Source: G020354025 sp964621455 (GTDB taxonomy: Bacteria; Fidelibacterota; Marinisomatia; SCGC-AAA003-L08; TS1B11). From it: a stretch of 64,000 bases of DNA. Below are positions 7,853 through 16,480 of this stretch, one piece after another. The notes under the pieces are model-generated. The model made no database searches and was not told the origin of the DNA. It saw only the letters and a program-made list of their open reading frames with translations. A program made the position numbers and the translations under genes. The stretch spans positions 10,507 to 74,506 of the forward strand of contig CAZULW010000007.1 of NCBI GenBank assembly GCA_964621455.1. The letters run 5' to 3'. Numbering within the stretch: the stretch's first letter is position 1; each line of letters starts with the position of its first letter.

Positions 7853-8965
7853 TCAGGACAAGCCCTTCGACATGCTCAGGGCAGGCCCCTGGTAGCGGTA
7901 ATAGGCGGCGCAGGTTCCCTCGGTGGAGACCATAGTGGCCCCCAGCGGCGTTTCGGGCGTGCAGTCCGTGCCGAAAGCAGGGCATTCAACGGGCTTCTTC
8001 CAGCCCTGGAGCACCTCGCCGCTGATGCACACCTCCGGCTCCCGCGTCCGGATCTCGTCGACCGGGAACTTTTCTTCCGCGTCGTAGGCGGCATAGGCCG
8101 GCTGCAGGCCCAGGCCGCTGGATAGAATCTCACCGATGCCGCGCCACTGCCGGGGGATCACCCGGTACACCTCACTGATCATTTCCCGGGCGGGCTCGTT
8201 GCCGGCCCGACGGACGCTGCGGCGGTACTGGTTCTCGACCTCGTGGCGCCCCTCCTCCAGCTGGCGGATGGCCATCAGGATGCCTTCCAGGAGGTCCAGG
8301 GGCTCGAAACCGGTGACCACGATGGGTACGCCGTACCTGGCGGCGATGGGTTCATACTCGTGGTAGCCCATGACGGTGCAAACGTGTCCGGCAGCCAGAA
8401 AGCCCTGCACCTGGTTGTCGGGCGAGGAAAGGATAACTTCCAGGGCGGGGGGGACCAGGACCTGGGCGACGATCTCGGAGAAGTTGGTGAGGCCCAGCGC
8501 GGCCGCCTGTTTCACCGCTATGGCGTTGGCCGGTGCGGTGGTCTCAAACCCAATGGCGAAGAAAACCACTTCCCTGTCAGGGTTCTCCGCGGCAAGCCTG
8601 ACGGCGTCCAGGGGCGAGTAGACCACCCGGACGTCACCCCCTTCCGCTTTCACGGTGAAAAGGTCTTTTTCCGAGCCGGGGACCCGCAGCATATCCCCGA
8701 AACTGGTGAAGATCACGCCCGGCCGGCCGGCGATGGCGATAGCCTTGTCGATCTGCTCCAGCGGCGTGACGCAGACCGGGCAGCCGGGGCCGTGAAGGAG
8801 GGTGATACCATCGGGGAGCAGCCCCTGTATGCCGTACTGCATAATGGCATGGGTCTGCCCGCCGCAGACCTCCATAATCTTCCAGGGGCGCGTCAGGGCG
8901 GCCTCGATCTGCTCCAGATAGAGGCGGGCCACATCGGGGTCGCGGAACTCTTCCAGGTACTTCAC
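7853..8965 (-). CDS. hypD: hydrogenase maturation protein HypD, 3' end overwritten by a repeat
   Basis: 370 aa. HypD is the iron-sulfur scaffold on which the Fe(CN)2CO unit is assembled together with HypC. Signature motifs are CGGQTHAIMQYGI, HGPGCPVCVTP and TSFGDMLRVPGS, plus the C-terminal cysteines (CISGEV, CPAFGTDCTPE, GTCAAYYRY) that bind the [4Fe-4S] cluster. It starts with GTG, sharing 4 bases (GTGA) with the hypC stop. Family members normally end soon after AYYRY; here about 12 extra residues (QGPALSMSKGLS) are encoded by a copy of the dispersed S3 repeat. The repeat thus supplies the stop codon. The cluster ligands are intact, so the protein should still work. Confidence 0.96.
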   Translation of the reverse strand: MKYLEEFRDPDVARLYLEQIEAALTRPWKIMEVCGGQTHAIMQYGIQGLLPDGITLLHGPGCPVCVTPLEQIDKAIAIAGRPGVIFTSFGDMLRVPGSEKDLFTVKAEGGDVRVVYSPLDAVRLAAENPDREVVFFAIGFETTAPANAIAVKQAAALGLTNFSEIVAQVLVPPALEVILSSPDNQVQGFLAAGHVCTVMGYHEYEPIAARYGVPIVVTGFEPLDLLEGILMAIRQLEEGRHEVENQYRRSVRRAGNEPAREMISEVYRVIPRQWRGIGEILSSGLGLQPAYAAYDAEEKFPVDEIRTREPEVCISGEVLQGWKKPVECPAFGTDCTPETPLGATMVSTEGTCAAYYRYQGPALSMSKGLS

Positions 8966-9246
8966 GGCGCTGAACCCTCAGGGCCAGGTCCATCATAAAG
9001 TGGTATCCCGGCCTCGTCAGCCTTGCGGATCATCTCTTCCCAGACCTCAAAGGATTTCTGCGCTTCCTCTTCGTCGAGTGTGCTGATGGCGAACCCGGCA
9101 TGGACGATGGCGTAATCCCCCACCTTGATCTCCGGCAGATAGGCCAGGCAGGCCCGGTGGACGACCCCGCCGTAGTCCAGCCGGCCCATACGCAGGCCGG
9201 ACTCCTCGTATATTTCAACTACCTTTCCCGGGATGGCCAGGCACAT
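8962..9246 (-). CDS. hypC: hydrogenase maturation chaperone HypC
   Basis: 94 aa. It begins MCLAIPGKVVEI; the N-terminal Met-Cys is the invariant HypC feature, Cys2 binding the iron that carries CO and CN and contacting HypD and the large-subunit precursor. The OB-fold core (GRLDYGGVVHRACLAYLP...VGDYAIVHAGFAI) is complete. The C-terminal tail is slightly longer than in many HypC proteins. It overlaps the hypD start by 4 bases, which suggests translational coupling. Confidence 0.97.
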   Translation of the reverse strand: MCLAIPGKVVEIYEESGLRMGRLDYGGVVHRACLAYLPEIKVGDYAIVHAGFAISTLDEEEAQKSFEVWEEMIRKADEAGIPLYDGPGPEGSAP

Positions 9247-9301
9247 GATAACTCTCTTCCCTACGAACTACGAAATCCGAAGCTCTGCCTGCTGGTCAGG
9301 C

Positions 9302-10129
9302 CTATAACTCCTCGGAGGATGGATTGCCGGCACCCGCGGCCCGGTGGTTCTCCCGGACCCAGTCGTACCACAGCTCCAGCCCCTCGCCGGTCTTGGCTGA
9401 GAGCGGGATAAAGCTCAGGTCGGGATTGATGCGCCGGGCGTTGGCCATAAACTCGTCCAGGTCGAAGTCCACGTAAGGCAGCAGGTCCAGCTTGTTGATG
9501 ATGCAGAGGTGGGCGTCGCGCAGGATAGTGGGGTATTTGAGAGGCTTGTCAGCGCCCTCGGTGGTACTGACGATGATCACGCGGCGGGCCTCGCCCAGGT
9601 CAAACAGGGCGGGGCAGATCAGGTTGCCCACGTTCTCGATGGCCAGCACCGCCCCTTCCGGCACAGTAATCTGGGCCATGGCCTCCCGGATCATGCGGGC
9701 GTCCAGGTGGCAGCCGGTGCCGGTGTTGACCTGGATGGCTTCGGCCCCGGCGGCGTCGATGCGGTCCGCGTCCATCGTCGTCTGCTGGTCGCCCTCGACG
9801 ACCGCCCAGACGAGGCCGGGGGAGAGGTCCTGGATCGTCCTTTCCAGCAGGGTGGTCTTTCCCGCTCCCGGCGAGCTCATCAGGTTGAGGGCGAAGATGT
9901 CCCGGCCCTCGAAGTAGCTGCGGTTACGGGCGGCCACCAGGTTGTTGGCGCTCAGGATATTCTCCTGGACCTGGATGGTTTCGGTACGGGTGTGGCCGTG
10001 ATGGTGGTGGGGATGGTCGTGGTCGTGGCCACGGCCCTGCTCGTCGTGGGTATGGGGATCGCCGGCCCCCGGCTTCAGTATCTTAACGCCCTGATTATCA
10101 GGCTGGCCGCAGCCGCAGGTCTCGCACAT
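9302..10129 (-). CDS. hypB: hydrogenase nickel incorporation GTPase HypB
   Basis: The 275-aa start is set at the ATG whose first base is 10129, giving MCETCGCG, the N-terminal CxxCGC high-affinity nickel site; a longer upstream frame lacks family similarity. A His-rich stretch (residues about 28-47, HDHDHPHHHHGH) can store nickel. The SIMIBI-class GTPase domain follows: P-loop SSPGAGKTTLLE near 79-90, then EGDQQT, the metal-site region TGTGCHLDARM, and the specificity motif NKLD. HypB delivers nickel to the hydrogenase large subunit together with HypA. The stop of hypA and the start of hypB share one base (TAATG). Confidence 0.96.
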   Translation of the reverse strand: MCETCGCGQPDNQGVKILKPGAGDPHTHDEQGRGHDHDHPHHHHGHTRTETIQVQENILSANNLVAARNRSYFEGRDIFALNLMSSPGAGKTTLLERTIQDLSPGLVWAVVEGDQQTTMDADRIDAAGAEAIQVNTGTGCHLDARMIREAMAQITVPEGAVLAIENVGNLICPALFDLGEARRVIIVSTTEGADKPLKYPTILRDAHLCIINKLDLLPYVDFDLDEFMANARRINPDLSFIPLSAKTGEGLELWYDWVRENHRAAGAGNPSSEEL

Positions 10130-10494
10130 TATGCCGCCTGCTCCACTTCGATTTCCCGGACCCGCAGCTCGTCGCCGGCAACCATGCTGAGGTAGCTGTC
10201 GTCGCATTGGGGGCAGGGCTCGATGTGGAATTCCATGGGGAAGGTACCGCCGCACGTCGGGCACCTCCCGCAGCCCTCGATCTCCCGGATGTGGATGGCG
10301 GCCTGCCCGGTCAGGGCCTGCCGGGCGCGGGTGTCCCGTTTGGCGATGTCCAGACCAAACTCCAGGGAGGGGATCATCACCCCGGCCAGCGCGCCTACAT
10401 CCACATATATGTCATTGACAACAGTTGCGCCGTTGGTCTGCGCCGTCTTCTCGACAATGTCGAGGATATTCATGGCGAGGGACAATTCGTGCAT
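10129..10494 (-). CDS. hypA: hydrogenase/urease nickel chaperone HypA
   Basis: Start placed at the ATG giving MHELSLAMNILD, the invariant HypA N-terminus in which His2 is a nickel ligand; an upstream in-frame extension is ignored. The 121-aa protein has the zinc-binding knuckles CGRCPTCGG and CPQCDD. It passes nickel to HypB or directly to the hydrogenase precursor. It is followed without a gap by hypB and lies 421 bases downstream of hypF. Confidence 0.95.
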   Translation of the reverse strand: MHELSLAMNILDIVEKTAQTNGATVVNDIYVDVGALAGVMIPSLEFGLDIAKRDTRARQALTGQAAIHIREIEGCGRCPTCGGTFPMEFHIEPCPQCDDSYLSMVAGDELRVREIEVEQAA

Positions 10495-10915
10495 GATGAA
10501 TGCCGCTAAAAACGTTGCTTGGTCGGTTAAATGAGAAAACGAGTCCGGATCAAAATCTGGGCCTGAAATTTCATCGGGCAAAGTTAATCATTGCCGGTGG
10601 CGGGGTAAATCGGTTAATTGTTAACCGGCGTTGGTGATGGCTGGGGGATTCACCTCCTTTTATACCTCACCCCCTTCACTTCGTGATGCCCCCTCTCCGT
10701 TAAACGGAGAGGGGGCGGTCGGAGACCGGGGGGTGAGGTTTTATCCGCCAGCACTGTGGAATGGCTCCCCACCATCGTCAAGCCTATTTTCTTTGGTATT
10801 TTCATCTGTGTCCACGCTAAAAAACCCACATTCTCTGACTATTATGCCCACGATGACAATCTCTAATCCTCAATCTTCATCCAATCTTCAATCGACAATC
10901 GACAATCATCAATCA
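10495..10915. other. intergenic region with a large inverted repeat and a caatc array
   Basis: No gene. A nested inverted repeat lies at about 10665-10738: the outer arms are cctcacccc and ggggtgagg, and the inner hairpin is cccctctccgtt / aacggagagggg. At 10855-10920 degenerate units of caatc and atcaatc form a minisatellite that runs into the end of hypF. Confidence 0.65.
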
Positions 10916-13129
10916 TCAATTGCCCCAGCCCGCCACCCACGCCTGCCCGGCCGCGATGGCACCGTCGTTGGGCGGCAGCTGCTTGGGCAGGAGCACGGTG
11001 AACCCCGCCTCCTCCAGCCGGGCGGCCCCGCCTTCAAACAGCAGCCGGTTCTGGAAGCACCCACCGCACAATGCCACCTGCCTGACACCCACCTTCCGCG
11101 CCACAGCGGCCATTACCTCCACCAGCGTCCCGTGGAAGCGGGCGGCGATGTCGGACACTGCCGTGCCACGGTCGCGGTCTTTCAGGATGGCCTGAAGCAT
11201 GGGCCGCCAGTCGATGGCCGTGTCCACCTCGAAGGAGTATGGCTTGCTGAGCCGGCCCCCGGCGGCGAACTCCAGGGCCATGGCCGACTGCCCCTCGAAG
11301 GTGTTGATCTGCCGCAGTCCCAGCATCGCCGCCACGCCGTCGAACAGCCGCCCCACGCTGGAGGTCAGCGGGGCGTTGACCCCCTTTTCCAGGGCCTGCC
11401 GGACGACGGCCAGTTCGTCCTCGGCAAAGCCGTGCGGGAAGTCGGCCTTGAGTTCCGCCCGGTGCAGCAGTCCCAGGGCCGAGCGGCGGGGCTCCTGAAT
11501 GGCCGCGTCGCCGCCCGCCAGCGGGAAGGTGTCCAGCCAGGCGACCCGCTCGAAGCTCCCCTGCTCGCACAGCAGGAACTCGCCGCCCCAGACCGTGTTG
11601 TCCGTCCCCAGTCCGGTGCCGTCCCAGGCGATGCCCAGCACCGGGCCGTCTACCTCGTGCTCGGCCATTACCGCCGCCACGTGGGCGTGATGGTGCTGTA
11701 CTCGCACCACTGGCAGGTCCAGGCTCTCGGCATATTGGGTGGAAAGAAAGTCGGGGTGCAGGTCGCAGGCCACCACTTCCGGGGTGAAGTCGTAGAGGCT
11801 GGGAAGATCGGCCACCACCCTGGCAAAGGCCCGGTGGGCTTCGGGGGTGGACAGGTCGCCGATGTGCTGGCTGAGGATGGTCTGGTTGCCGAAGGAGATG
11901 GCGATGGTGTTCTTGAAATGGGCTCCCACGGCCAGGACCTTGGGCATATCCCGGTTGTGCTGCAAGGGGAAGGGGGCATAGCCCCTGGCCCGGCGGAAGT
12001 ACTGAGTGCCCCGCGTGGTCCGGCGCACTACGGAATCGTCCATATGGCGGGCGATGGGGCGGTCATGGGACAGGAAGGCGTCGGCGATGGGCCCGAGTTT
12101 GGTTCGCGCTTCCTGATTGGTGGTAGCGATGGGTTCATCATAGAGGTTGCCGCTGGTGCACACCACCGGAAAGTCCAGCTCGGCCATGAGCAGATGGTGG
12201 AGGGGTGTATAGGGCAACATCGCTCCCAGGTTAGGATTGCCGGGGGCCACGGATGGAGCGAGGACGGCATGCTCCGATTTGCCCAGCAAAACGATGGGTG
12301 CGGTGAAAGACTGGAGCAGTTGTTCCTCCTCCGCGTCGACTGTGCAGAACCGCCGGATCATTTCCAGGTCGGGAAACATGAGGGCCAGGGGCTTCTCCTC
12401 CCGGTGCTTGCGCTCCCGCAGGCGTCTCACAGAATCATCATTCCGGGCGTCGCAGAGCAGCTGGTAGCCTCCCAGCCCCTTCAGCGCCAGGATACGACCC
12501 TCTTGCAGGGCTTCCGCCGCAGACCGTATCTCCTCCCCCCGCCCGATGGGGGCACCATCCTCAAGCATCAGGCTGGGTCCGCAGACCGGGCAGGCGTTGG
12601 GCTGGGCGTGAAACCGGCGGTCGGCGGGCTCGTGATATTCCCGGTTGCACTCGGGGCACATGGTGAAATGGCGCATTTCCGTATTGGGCCGGTCGTAGGG
12701 GATGTGGTTGATGATGGAGAAGCGGGGGCCGCAGTTGGTGCAGTTGGTGAAGGCGTAGCCACAGCGGCGGTCCTGCGGGTCGAAGATTTCGGCCCGGCAG
12801 TCGGGACAGGTGGCCAGGTCGGGCAGAACGGTGACGGTTTTCGGCTGGGAGTCGTCGCTGAACCGGATGACGAACTCGGTATCGCGGGAATCCACTGCCA
12901 GTTCCTTAATGGCGGTGGAGGTGATGCGGGCAACCGGGGGCGCGTCGTCCACAGCCCGCCGGACGAAGGTGTTCACGGCGTCCTCGGAGCCCTGGACTTC
13001 CGTGATGACCCCTCTGGCGGTATTGGCCACCGCGCCGGTCAGGGCCAGCTCCTTCGCCAAACGATAGACGAAGGGCCGGAAACCGACCCCCTGCACAGCT
13101 CCCTGGATGGTGATGCGGATGCGCTTCAT
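10916..13129 (-). CDS. hypF: carbamoyltransferase HypF
   Basis: Start placed at MKRIRITIQGAVQGVGFRPF, the standard HypF N-terminus, rather than 23 codons upstream; the product is 737 aa, typical length. Domains in order are an acylphosphatase-like domain (1-90, QGAVQGVGFRPFVYRL), two zinc knuckles (CPDC...CTNCGP and CPEC...CPVCGP), a YrdC-like nucleotide-binding domain (ALKGLGGYQLLCDA), and a Kae1-like carbamoyltransferase domain (HHHAHVAAVMAEH, GIAWDGTGLGTDNTVWGGEF). HypF uses carbamoyl phosphate and ATP to carbamoylate the HypE C-terminal cysteine. It is the first gene of the hyp group on this strand; a MITE-like element lies directly upstream. Confidence 0.97.
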   Translation of the reverse strand: MKRIRITIQGAVQGVGFRPFVYRLAKELALTGAVANTARGVITEVQGSEDAVNTFVRRAVDDAPPVARITSTAIKELAVDSRDTEFVIRFSDDSQPKTVTVLPDLATCPDCRAEIFDPQDRRCGYAFTNCTNCGPRFSIINHIPYDRPNTEMRHFTMCPECNREYHEPADRRFHAQPNACPVCGPSLMLEDGAPIGRGEEIRSAAEALQEGRILALKGLGGYQLLCDARNDDSVRRLRERKHREEKPLALMFPDLEMIRRFCTVDAEEEQLLQSFTAPIVLLGKSEHAVLAPSVAPGNPNLGAMLPYTPLHHLLMAELDFPVVCTSGNLYDEPIATTNQEARTKLGPIADAFLSHDRPIARHMDDSVVRRTTRGTQYFRRARGYAPFPLQHNRDMPKVLAVGAHFKNTIAISFGNQTILSQHIGDLSTPEAHRAFARVVADLPSLYDFTPEVVACDLHPDFLSTQYAESLDLPVVRVQHHHAHVAAVMAEHEVDGPVLGIAWDGTGLGTDNTVWGGEFLLCEQGSFERVAWLDTFPLAGGDAAIQEPRRSALGLLHRAELKADFPHGFAEDELAVVRQALEKGVNAPLTSSVGRLFDGVAAMLGLRQINTFEGQSAMALEFAAGGRLSKPYSFEVDTAIDWRPMLQAILKDRDRGTAVSDIAARFHGTLVEVMAAVARKVGVRQVALCGGCFQNRLLFEGGAARLEEAGFTVLLPKQLPPNDGAIAAGQAWVAGWGN

Positions 13130-13228
13130 AGTCCGGTAAAAGCCGGGAGTTTTCCTGTCCTGGCAGGCAGCTTGCCCCTGCCTAAAAATACAACTCAAAT
13201 GGATTGATGAGACAGGCTATATCTTACA

Positions 13229-13556
13229 AGAGTTCCCCCGAAAATTAGTCTCTTTAGTCATTAATTCACTAATATACAGACAGATCAGGAAATGTAATTA
13301 GTATAGAAAGACTATCCAGAATAATAGAAACCGTTAAAACGGTTTTTCATTATCCCGCTATAGGGCTAGCCCATGACTTAAGTCATGGGCTAATATGATG
13401 TTACGACACATTAATAGCCGCTTCCCCGCCGATGGCGGGGTTTCAGCGGTTTTGTAACCAATGACGCATCATCAAGAAATACTCTACTCTTCACGTTCTC
13501 AAGAGACCTCTAACATGGTTTCTGAATTTCACCTGATTATTTCGGGGGAATTCCTG
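13229..13556 (+). mobile_element. MITE-like element with terminal inverted repeats
   Basis: A 328-base non-coding unit. Its ends are imperfect inverted repeats (left agagttcccccgaaaatta, right taatcaggtga...tttcgggggaatt read inward) sharing TTCCCCCGAAA. It is flanked on both sides by the same 11 bases, TATATCTTACA (13218-13228 and 13557-13567), as expected of a target-site duplication. The interior holds a chain of hairpins: accgtt/aacggt, agcccatgact/agtcatgggct, and ccgctt with a nested ccccgcc/ggcgggg. A related core lies at 25121-25264, the right half lies reversed at 33266-33396, and the tttcgggggaa end alone recurs near 16802 and 26740. No transposase is encoded. Confidence 0.65.
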
Positions 13557-13562
13557 TATATC

Positions 13563-13946
13563 TTACAGCAAAGTATGGCCGTTCGCCCGCAGTGCCCGCT
13601 TTGCCTTTTCCAGGTCTTTCTCCTTCACCAGAATATAATCCGTATCGTAGGTGGAGAGGGCGAAGATACTGATGCCTGCCTTGGCCAGTGGCAAAGCGAG
13701 GGAGGCGAGGATGCCGGGGGTGTCGAAGTCGAGGGGTCCTTCCACCTTCAGGCCGCGCCAGCCCGTTTCGGCCCTGGAGCCCGCCGGCGCATACTCCTCC
13801 GGCAGGACAATGGAGAGCTCTTCCTCCGTGCGCGTGACCGACCAGAACCGGGCACGAGGCGGGCGCTCCGGGAGGGCCTCTTCCGGCGGGAGGCGGCAGA
13901 TGGCCAGCCGCTCCGGCAGGATGGTGAGGGAGAGGCCCTTCGACAA
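13563..13946 (-). CDS. ACT-domain regulatory protein
   Basis: 127 aa. The C-terminal half (VEGPLDFDTPGILASLALPLAKAGISIFALSTYDTDYILV) is an ACT domain of the small stand-alone type (ACT_7), which usually binds an amino acid; the ligand is unknown. The N-terminal SLTILPERLAICRLPP matches the family start. The only start codon in reach is a TTG inside a copy of the S3 dispersed repeat, which gives the odd leader MSKGL; the native start was probably lost when the repeat arrived. The stop codon lies within the direct repeat bordering the MITE-like element. The gene may be weakly translated or decaying. Confidence 0.7.
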   Translation of the reverse strand: MSKGLSLTILPERLAICRLPPEEALPERPPRARFWSVTRTEEELSIVLPEEYAPAGSRAETGWRGLKVEGPLDFDTPGILASLALPLAKAGISIFALSTYDTDYILVKEKDLEKAKRALRANGHTLL

Positions 13947-14255
13947 TCCTTCGGCTCCGCTCAGGACATGGCTCAGGACAAGCCTTTCACAACTTCAGGT
14001 GTTAATCACTATGCTTTGAAACACCAACAACCCTCCATTACCAAACCACCAGTCACTAATCACCAATCACCAGTCATCAGTGGCGGTAGGCAATTGGCAG
14101 TAGGCAGTTATGGTCAGTTGTCAGTGGTCCGTTGTCCGTCGCAATCCAGCATCCAGTATCAAGAATCCAATCACCAGCCCTTCGTCTAGCTCAGGGCAAG
14201 CCACCAATCACCAGCCCCAGCCTCAAGCCTCCAGCCTCAAGCCTCAAGCCTCCAA
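13947..14255. repeat. S3 repeats and degenerate minisatellites
   Basis: The gap is almost wholly repetitive. It holds S3 units (gctcaggaca type) to about 13990, degenerate caccaatcaccagtcatcagt units at 14040-14090, gttgtcagtggtccgttgtc units at 14110-14140, another S3 unit at about 14178-14202, and a cctcaagcctccagc array at 14218-14255 that reaches the aldolase stop codon. No gene. Confidence 0.8.
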
Positions 14256-15278
14256 TTAAACGGCCGCCTCCATCTCCGGCGTGTACTTGCCGAATCGTGC
14301 GGCGCCGTTGAGTTTGGCCCGGTGGTAGTAGGCTTTCTGAGCGGCGGGGACATTAGCCGCTTCTCCTTTCCAGGTCTTGAGCACCGGCTCCTGCAGCGCC
14401 CGGCCGTACGAGAAGCTCAGCTCCCAGGGGAACTCCTCGCCTATGGCATTCATGGCGTCGAGGTTCACGGTGGCCTCTTCGGGACTCTGGCCGCCGGAGA
14501 GGAAGACGATACCCGGCACGGCCGCGGGAACCGTGCGCCGGAAACAGCGAACAGTGGCCTCGGCGATCTCCTCGGGGCTCGCCTGACTGGGGCAGCCCTT
14601 GCCGGAGATCACCATGTTGGGTTTCAGCACTGTTCCCTCTAGTGCCACTCGGTGCTCGTATAGGGCGGCAAAAAGGCGCTGCAGCGTGGCCGTGGTGACC
14701 TCCTCACAGCGCTCGATGGTGTGGTCCCCGTCCATCAGGACCTCGGGCTCGACAATGGGCACCAGCCCCACCTCCTGACAGAGGGCGGCATAGCGTGCCA
14801 GGGCATGAGCGTTGGCGTCAAGGCAGAAAGAAGTTGGGATGCCGTCGCCGATGGTGATCACCGCCCGCCATTTGCAGAACTCGGCCCCCAGGTCGCGGTA
14901 CTCCTCCAGGCGCTCGCGCAGGCCGTCCAGTCCCTCGGTTACTGTCTCGCCGGGGAAGCCGGCCAGCGGCTTGGCGCCCTTGTCGGGCTTGATGCCGGGA
15001 ATGATGCCCTTGCTCTTGAGCAGCTGCGGGAAGGGCGTGCCGTCCCGGGATTTCTGACGGATGGTTTCGTCAAACAGGATGACGCCGCTGATGAACTCCT
15101 CCGCGCCCTCGGTGGTGAACAGCAGGTCGCGGTAGGCGCGGCGGTTCTCCTCGGTGGACTCGACGTTGATGCTGTGAAAGCGTTTCTTGATGGTGTTTGT
15201 GCTTTCGTCCGCTGCCAGGATGCCCCGGCCTTCGGGAGCCACGGCGCGGGCGACGGTTGCCAGGTCATTGGTGTTCAT
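14256..15278 (-). CDS. fructose-bisphosphate aldolase, class I
   Basis: 340 aa, the length of eukaryote-type class I aldolases. Motifs are GRGILAADESTNTIKKRF near the N-terminus, LFDETIRQKS, KWRAVI with the conserved catalytic-pocket lysine, IVEPEVLMDGDH, the Schiff-base lysine in LEGTVLKPNMV, and FLSGGQSPEEATVNLDAMN for phosphate binding. It cleaves fructose 1,6-bisphosphate into dihydroxyacetone phosphate and glyceraldehyde 3-phosphate in the cytoplasm without a metal. It is monocistronic, divergent from the DHH gene. The symbol is left blank because this is not the DhnA-type FbaB family. Confidence 0.95.
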   Translation of the reverse strand: MNTNDLATVARAVAPEGRGILAADESTNTIKKRFHSINVESTEENRRAYRDLLFTTEGAEEFISGVILFDETIRQKSRDGTPFPQLLKSKGIIPGIKPDKGAKPLAGFPGETVTEGLDGLRERLEEYRDLGAEFCKWRAVITIGDGIPTSFCLDANAHALARYAALCQEVGLVPIVEPEVLMDGDHTIERCEEVTTATLQRLFAALYEHRVALEGTVLKPNMVISGKGCPSQASPEEIAEATVRCFRRTVPAAVPGIVFLSGGQSPEEATVNLDAMNAIGEEFPWELSFSYGRALQEPVLKTWKGEAANVPAAQKAYYHRAKLNGAARFGKYTPEMEAAV

Positions 15279-15565
15279 GTGCTGTGTACCTCTATCTATG
15301 TATTAAAATTGTTGTCATTCAAAGTGCGTGAAATCACCCGCCAGTTTAACACTTTCCGGTCGGGTTTATCAATGGGTGCGCAGGGGGTATCTGGCGGAAG
15401 AGCGGCAGCCTGAAGGAAACTCAGAGTCCTGCCCCGGGGATAATTCCCGATGGCTAATAAGGGTGGCGCCGGTTTAAATTCAAGCTGTCAGTACAAAAGA
15501 AGCCTTGATTGAATTATGCTAAATTTTATTACCTCTCCGGAACTTCCAAGCTAAAGGAGGCACGC

Positions 15566-16480
15566 ATGCGAGTCATTCATCGTGGGGACCTGGACGGAAC
15601 GGTCAGCGCAGCCATGTTATTGTATATCGGGCTGTGTGATGAGGCAATCCAGGCTCACCCCAAGGATATGCAGGACCAGAAGGTCGAGGTCACAAACCAG
15701 GACATTCTCTGCAACCTGCCCTACCATCCTGATTGCTACATGTGGTTTGATCACCATTCCAGCGAGGTCGATCGCGAAGATTTACCCACCGACTTCAAGG
15801 GTGCAGCTGAGATGGCGCCCAGTACAACGGGGCTGGTGTATCAATACTTCCTGCCAAAACATCCCGAATTGAAGCGGTTTGCACAGATCGTGGATGAGAC
15901 AGATCTGTTCGACAGCGCCGATCTGACTCTGGAGCAGGTGGAAAATCCGACGGGCACCATTTTGCTCGGCTTCATACTTGATCCTCGCACCGGCCTGGGA
16001 TTTAGCCGGGATTTTCGTATCAGCAACTTTCAATGGAGCTCCCAGTTACCGAATCTTATCCAGAAGCGCTCCATTGATGAGATTCTGGCCATGCCGGACA
16101 GCCAGGAGCGGGTTCAGAGATATAATAAAATGAAGGGGACCGCCGCTGAGTTTTGTACAGCGAATTCCTGGCTTGACGGGAACGTAATCGTCACTGACTT
16201 GCGGGGCAAAGAGATGCATCCCACGAATCGCTTCCTGATCTATACGCTGCCCGGGCTGAAGGAAGGGAATATCTCGGTCAGGATCGCCGACGGGAAAAAA
16301 GGCGAGTTCAGTTCCATCGCTGTGGGCCATTCTATTGTTAACCGGACATCCAGCGTCGACTGCGGCGAGCTGTGCAAGAAGTATGGCGGCGGCGGCCACC
16401 GGGGAGCGGCAGCCTGTCAGCCGTCTATTGAAGAGAGCGATCGGGTCCTTAAGGAGATTATCGCAGCCTGTAAGGAGTAA
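15566..16480 (+). CDS. DHH-family phosphoesterase
   Basis: The ATG at 15566 is chosen because AAAGGAGG stands just before it; a longer in-frame start lies at 15509. The 304-aa protein begins MRVIHRGDLDGTVSAAML, with the D-x-D-G metal motif, then WFDHHSSEVD (the DHH motif), a conserved DETDLFDSADL and, near the C-terminus, GGGGHRGAA, the DHHA1 substrate-binding motif. Members act on phosphodiester or phosphoanhydride bonds (nanoRNA, pAp, cyclic dinucleotides or polyphosphate); which applies here cannot be told. It is soluble and has no PAS or CBS domains. A strong hairpin follows the stop codon. Confidence 0.88.
   Translation: MRVIHRGDLDGTVSAAMLLYIGLCDEAIQAHPKDMQDQKVEVTNQDILCNLPYHPDCYMWFDHHSSEVDREDLPTDFKGAAEMAPSTTGLVYQYFLPKHPELKRFAQIVDETDLFDSADLTLEQVENPTGTILLGFILDPRTGLGFSRDFRISNFQWSSQLPNLIQKRSIDEILAMPDSQERVQRYNKMKGTAAEFCTANSWLDGNVIVTDLRGKEMHPTNRFLIYTLPGLKEGNISVRIADGKKGEFSSIAVGHSIVNRTSSVDCGELCKKYGGGGHRGAAACQPSIEESDRVLKEIIAACKE

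Noticed and set aside
10631..13207. Very long plus-strand open frame (858 codons) opposite hypF
   Set aside because: It lies antisense to a complete, motif-rich hypF and has a low-complexity Gly/Val/Gln-rich composition; long antisense frames are expected in GC-rich genes.
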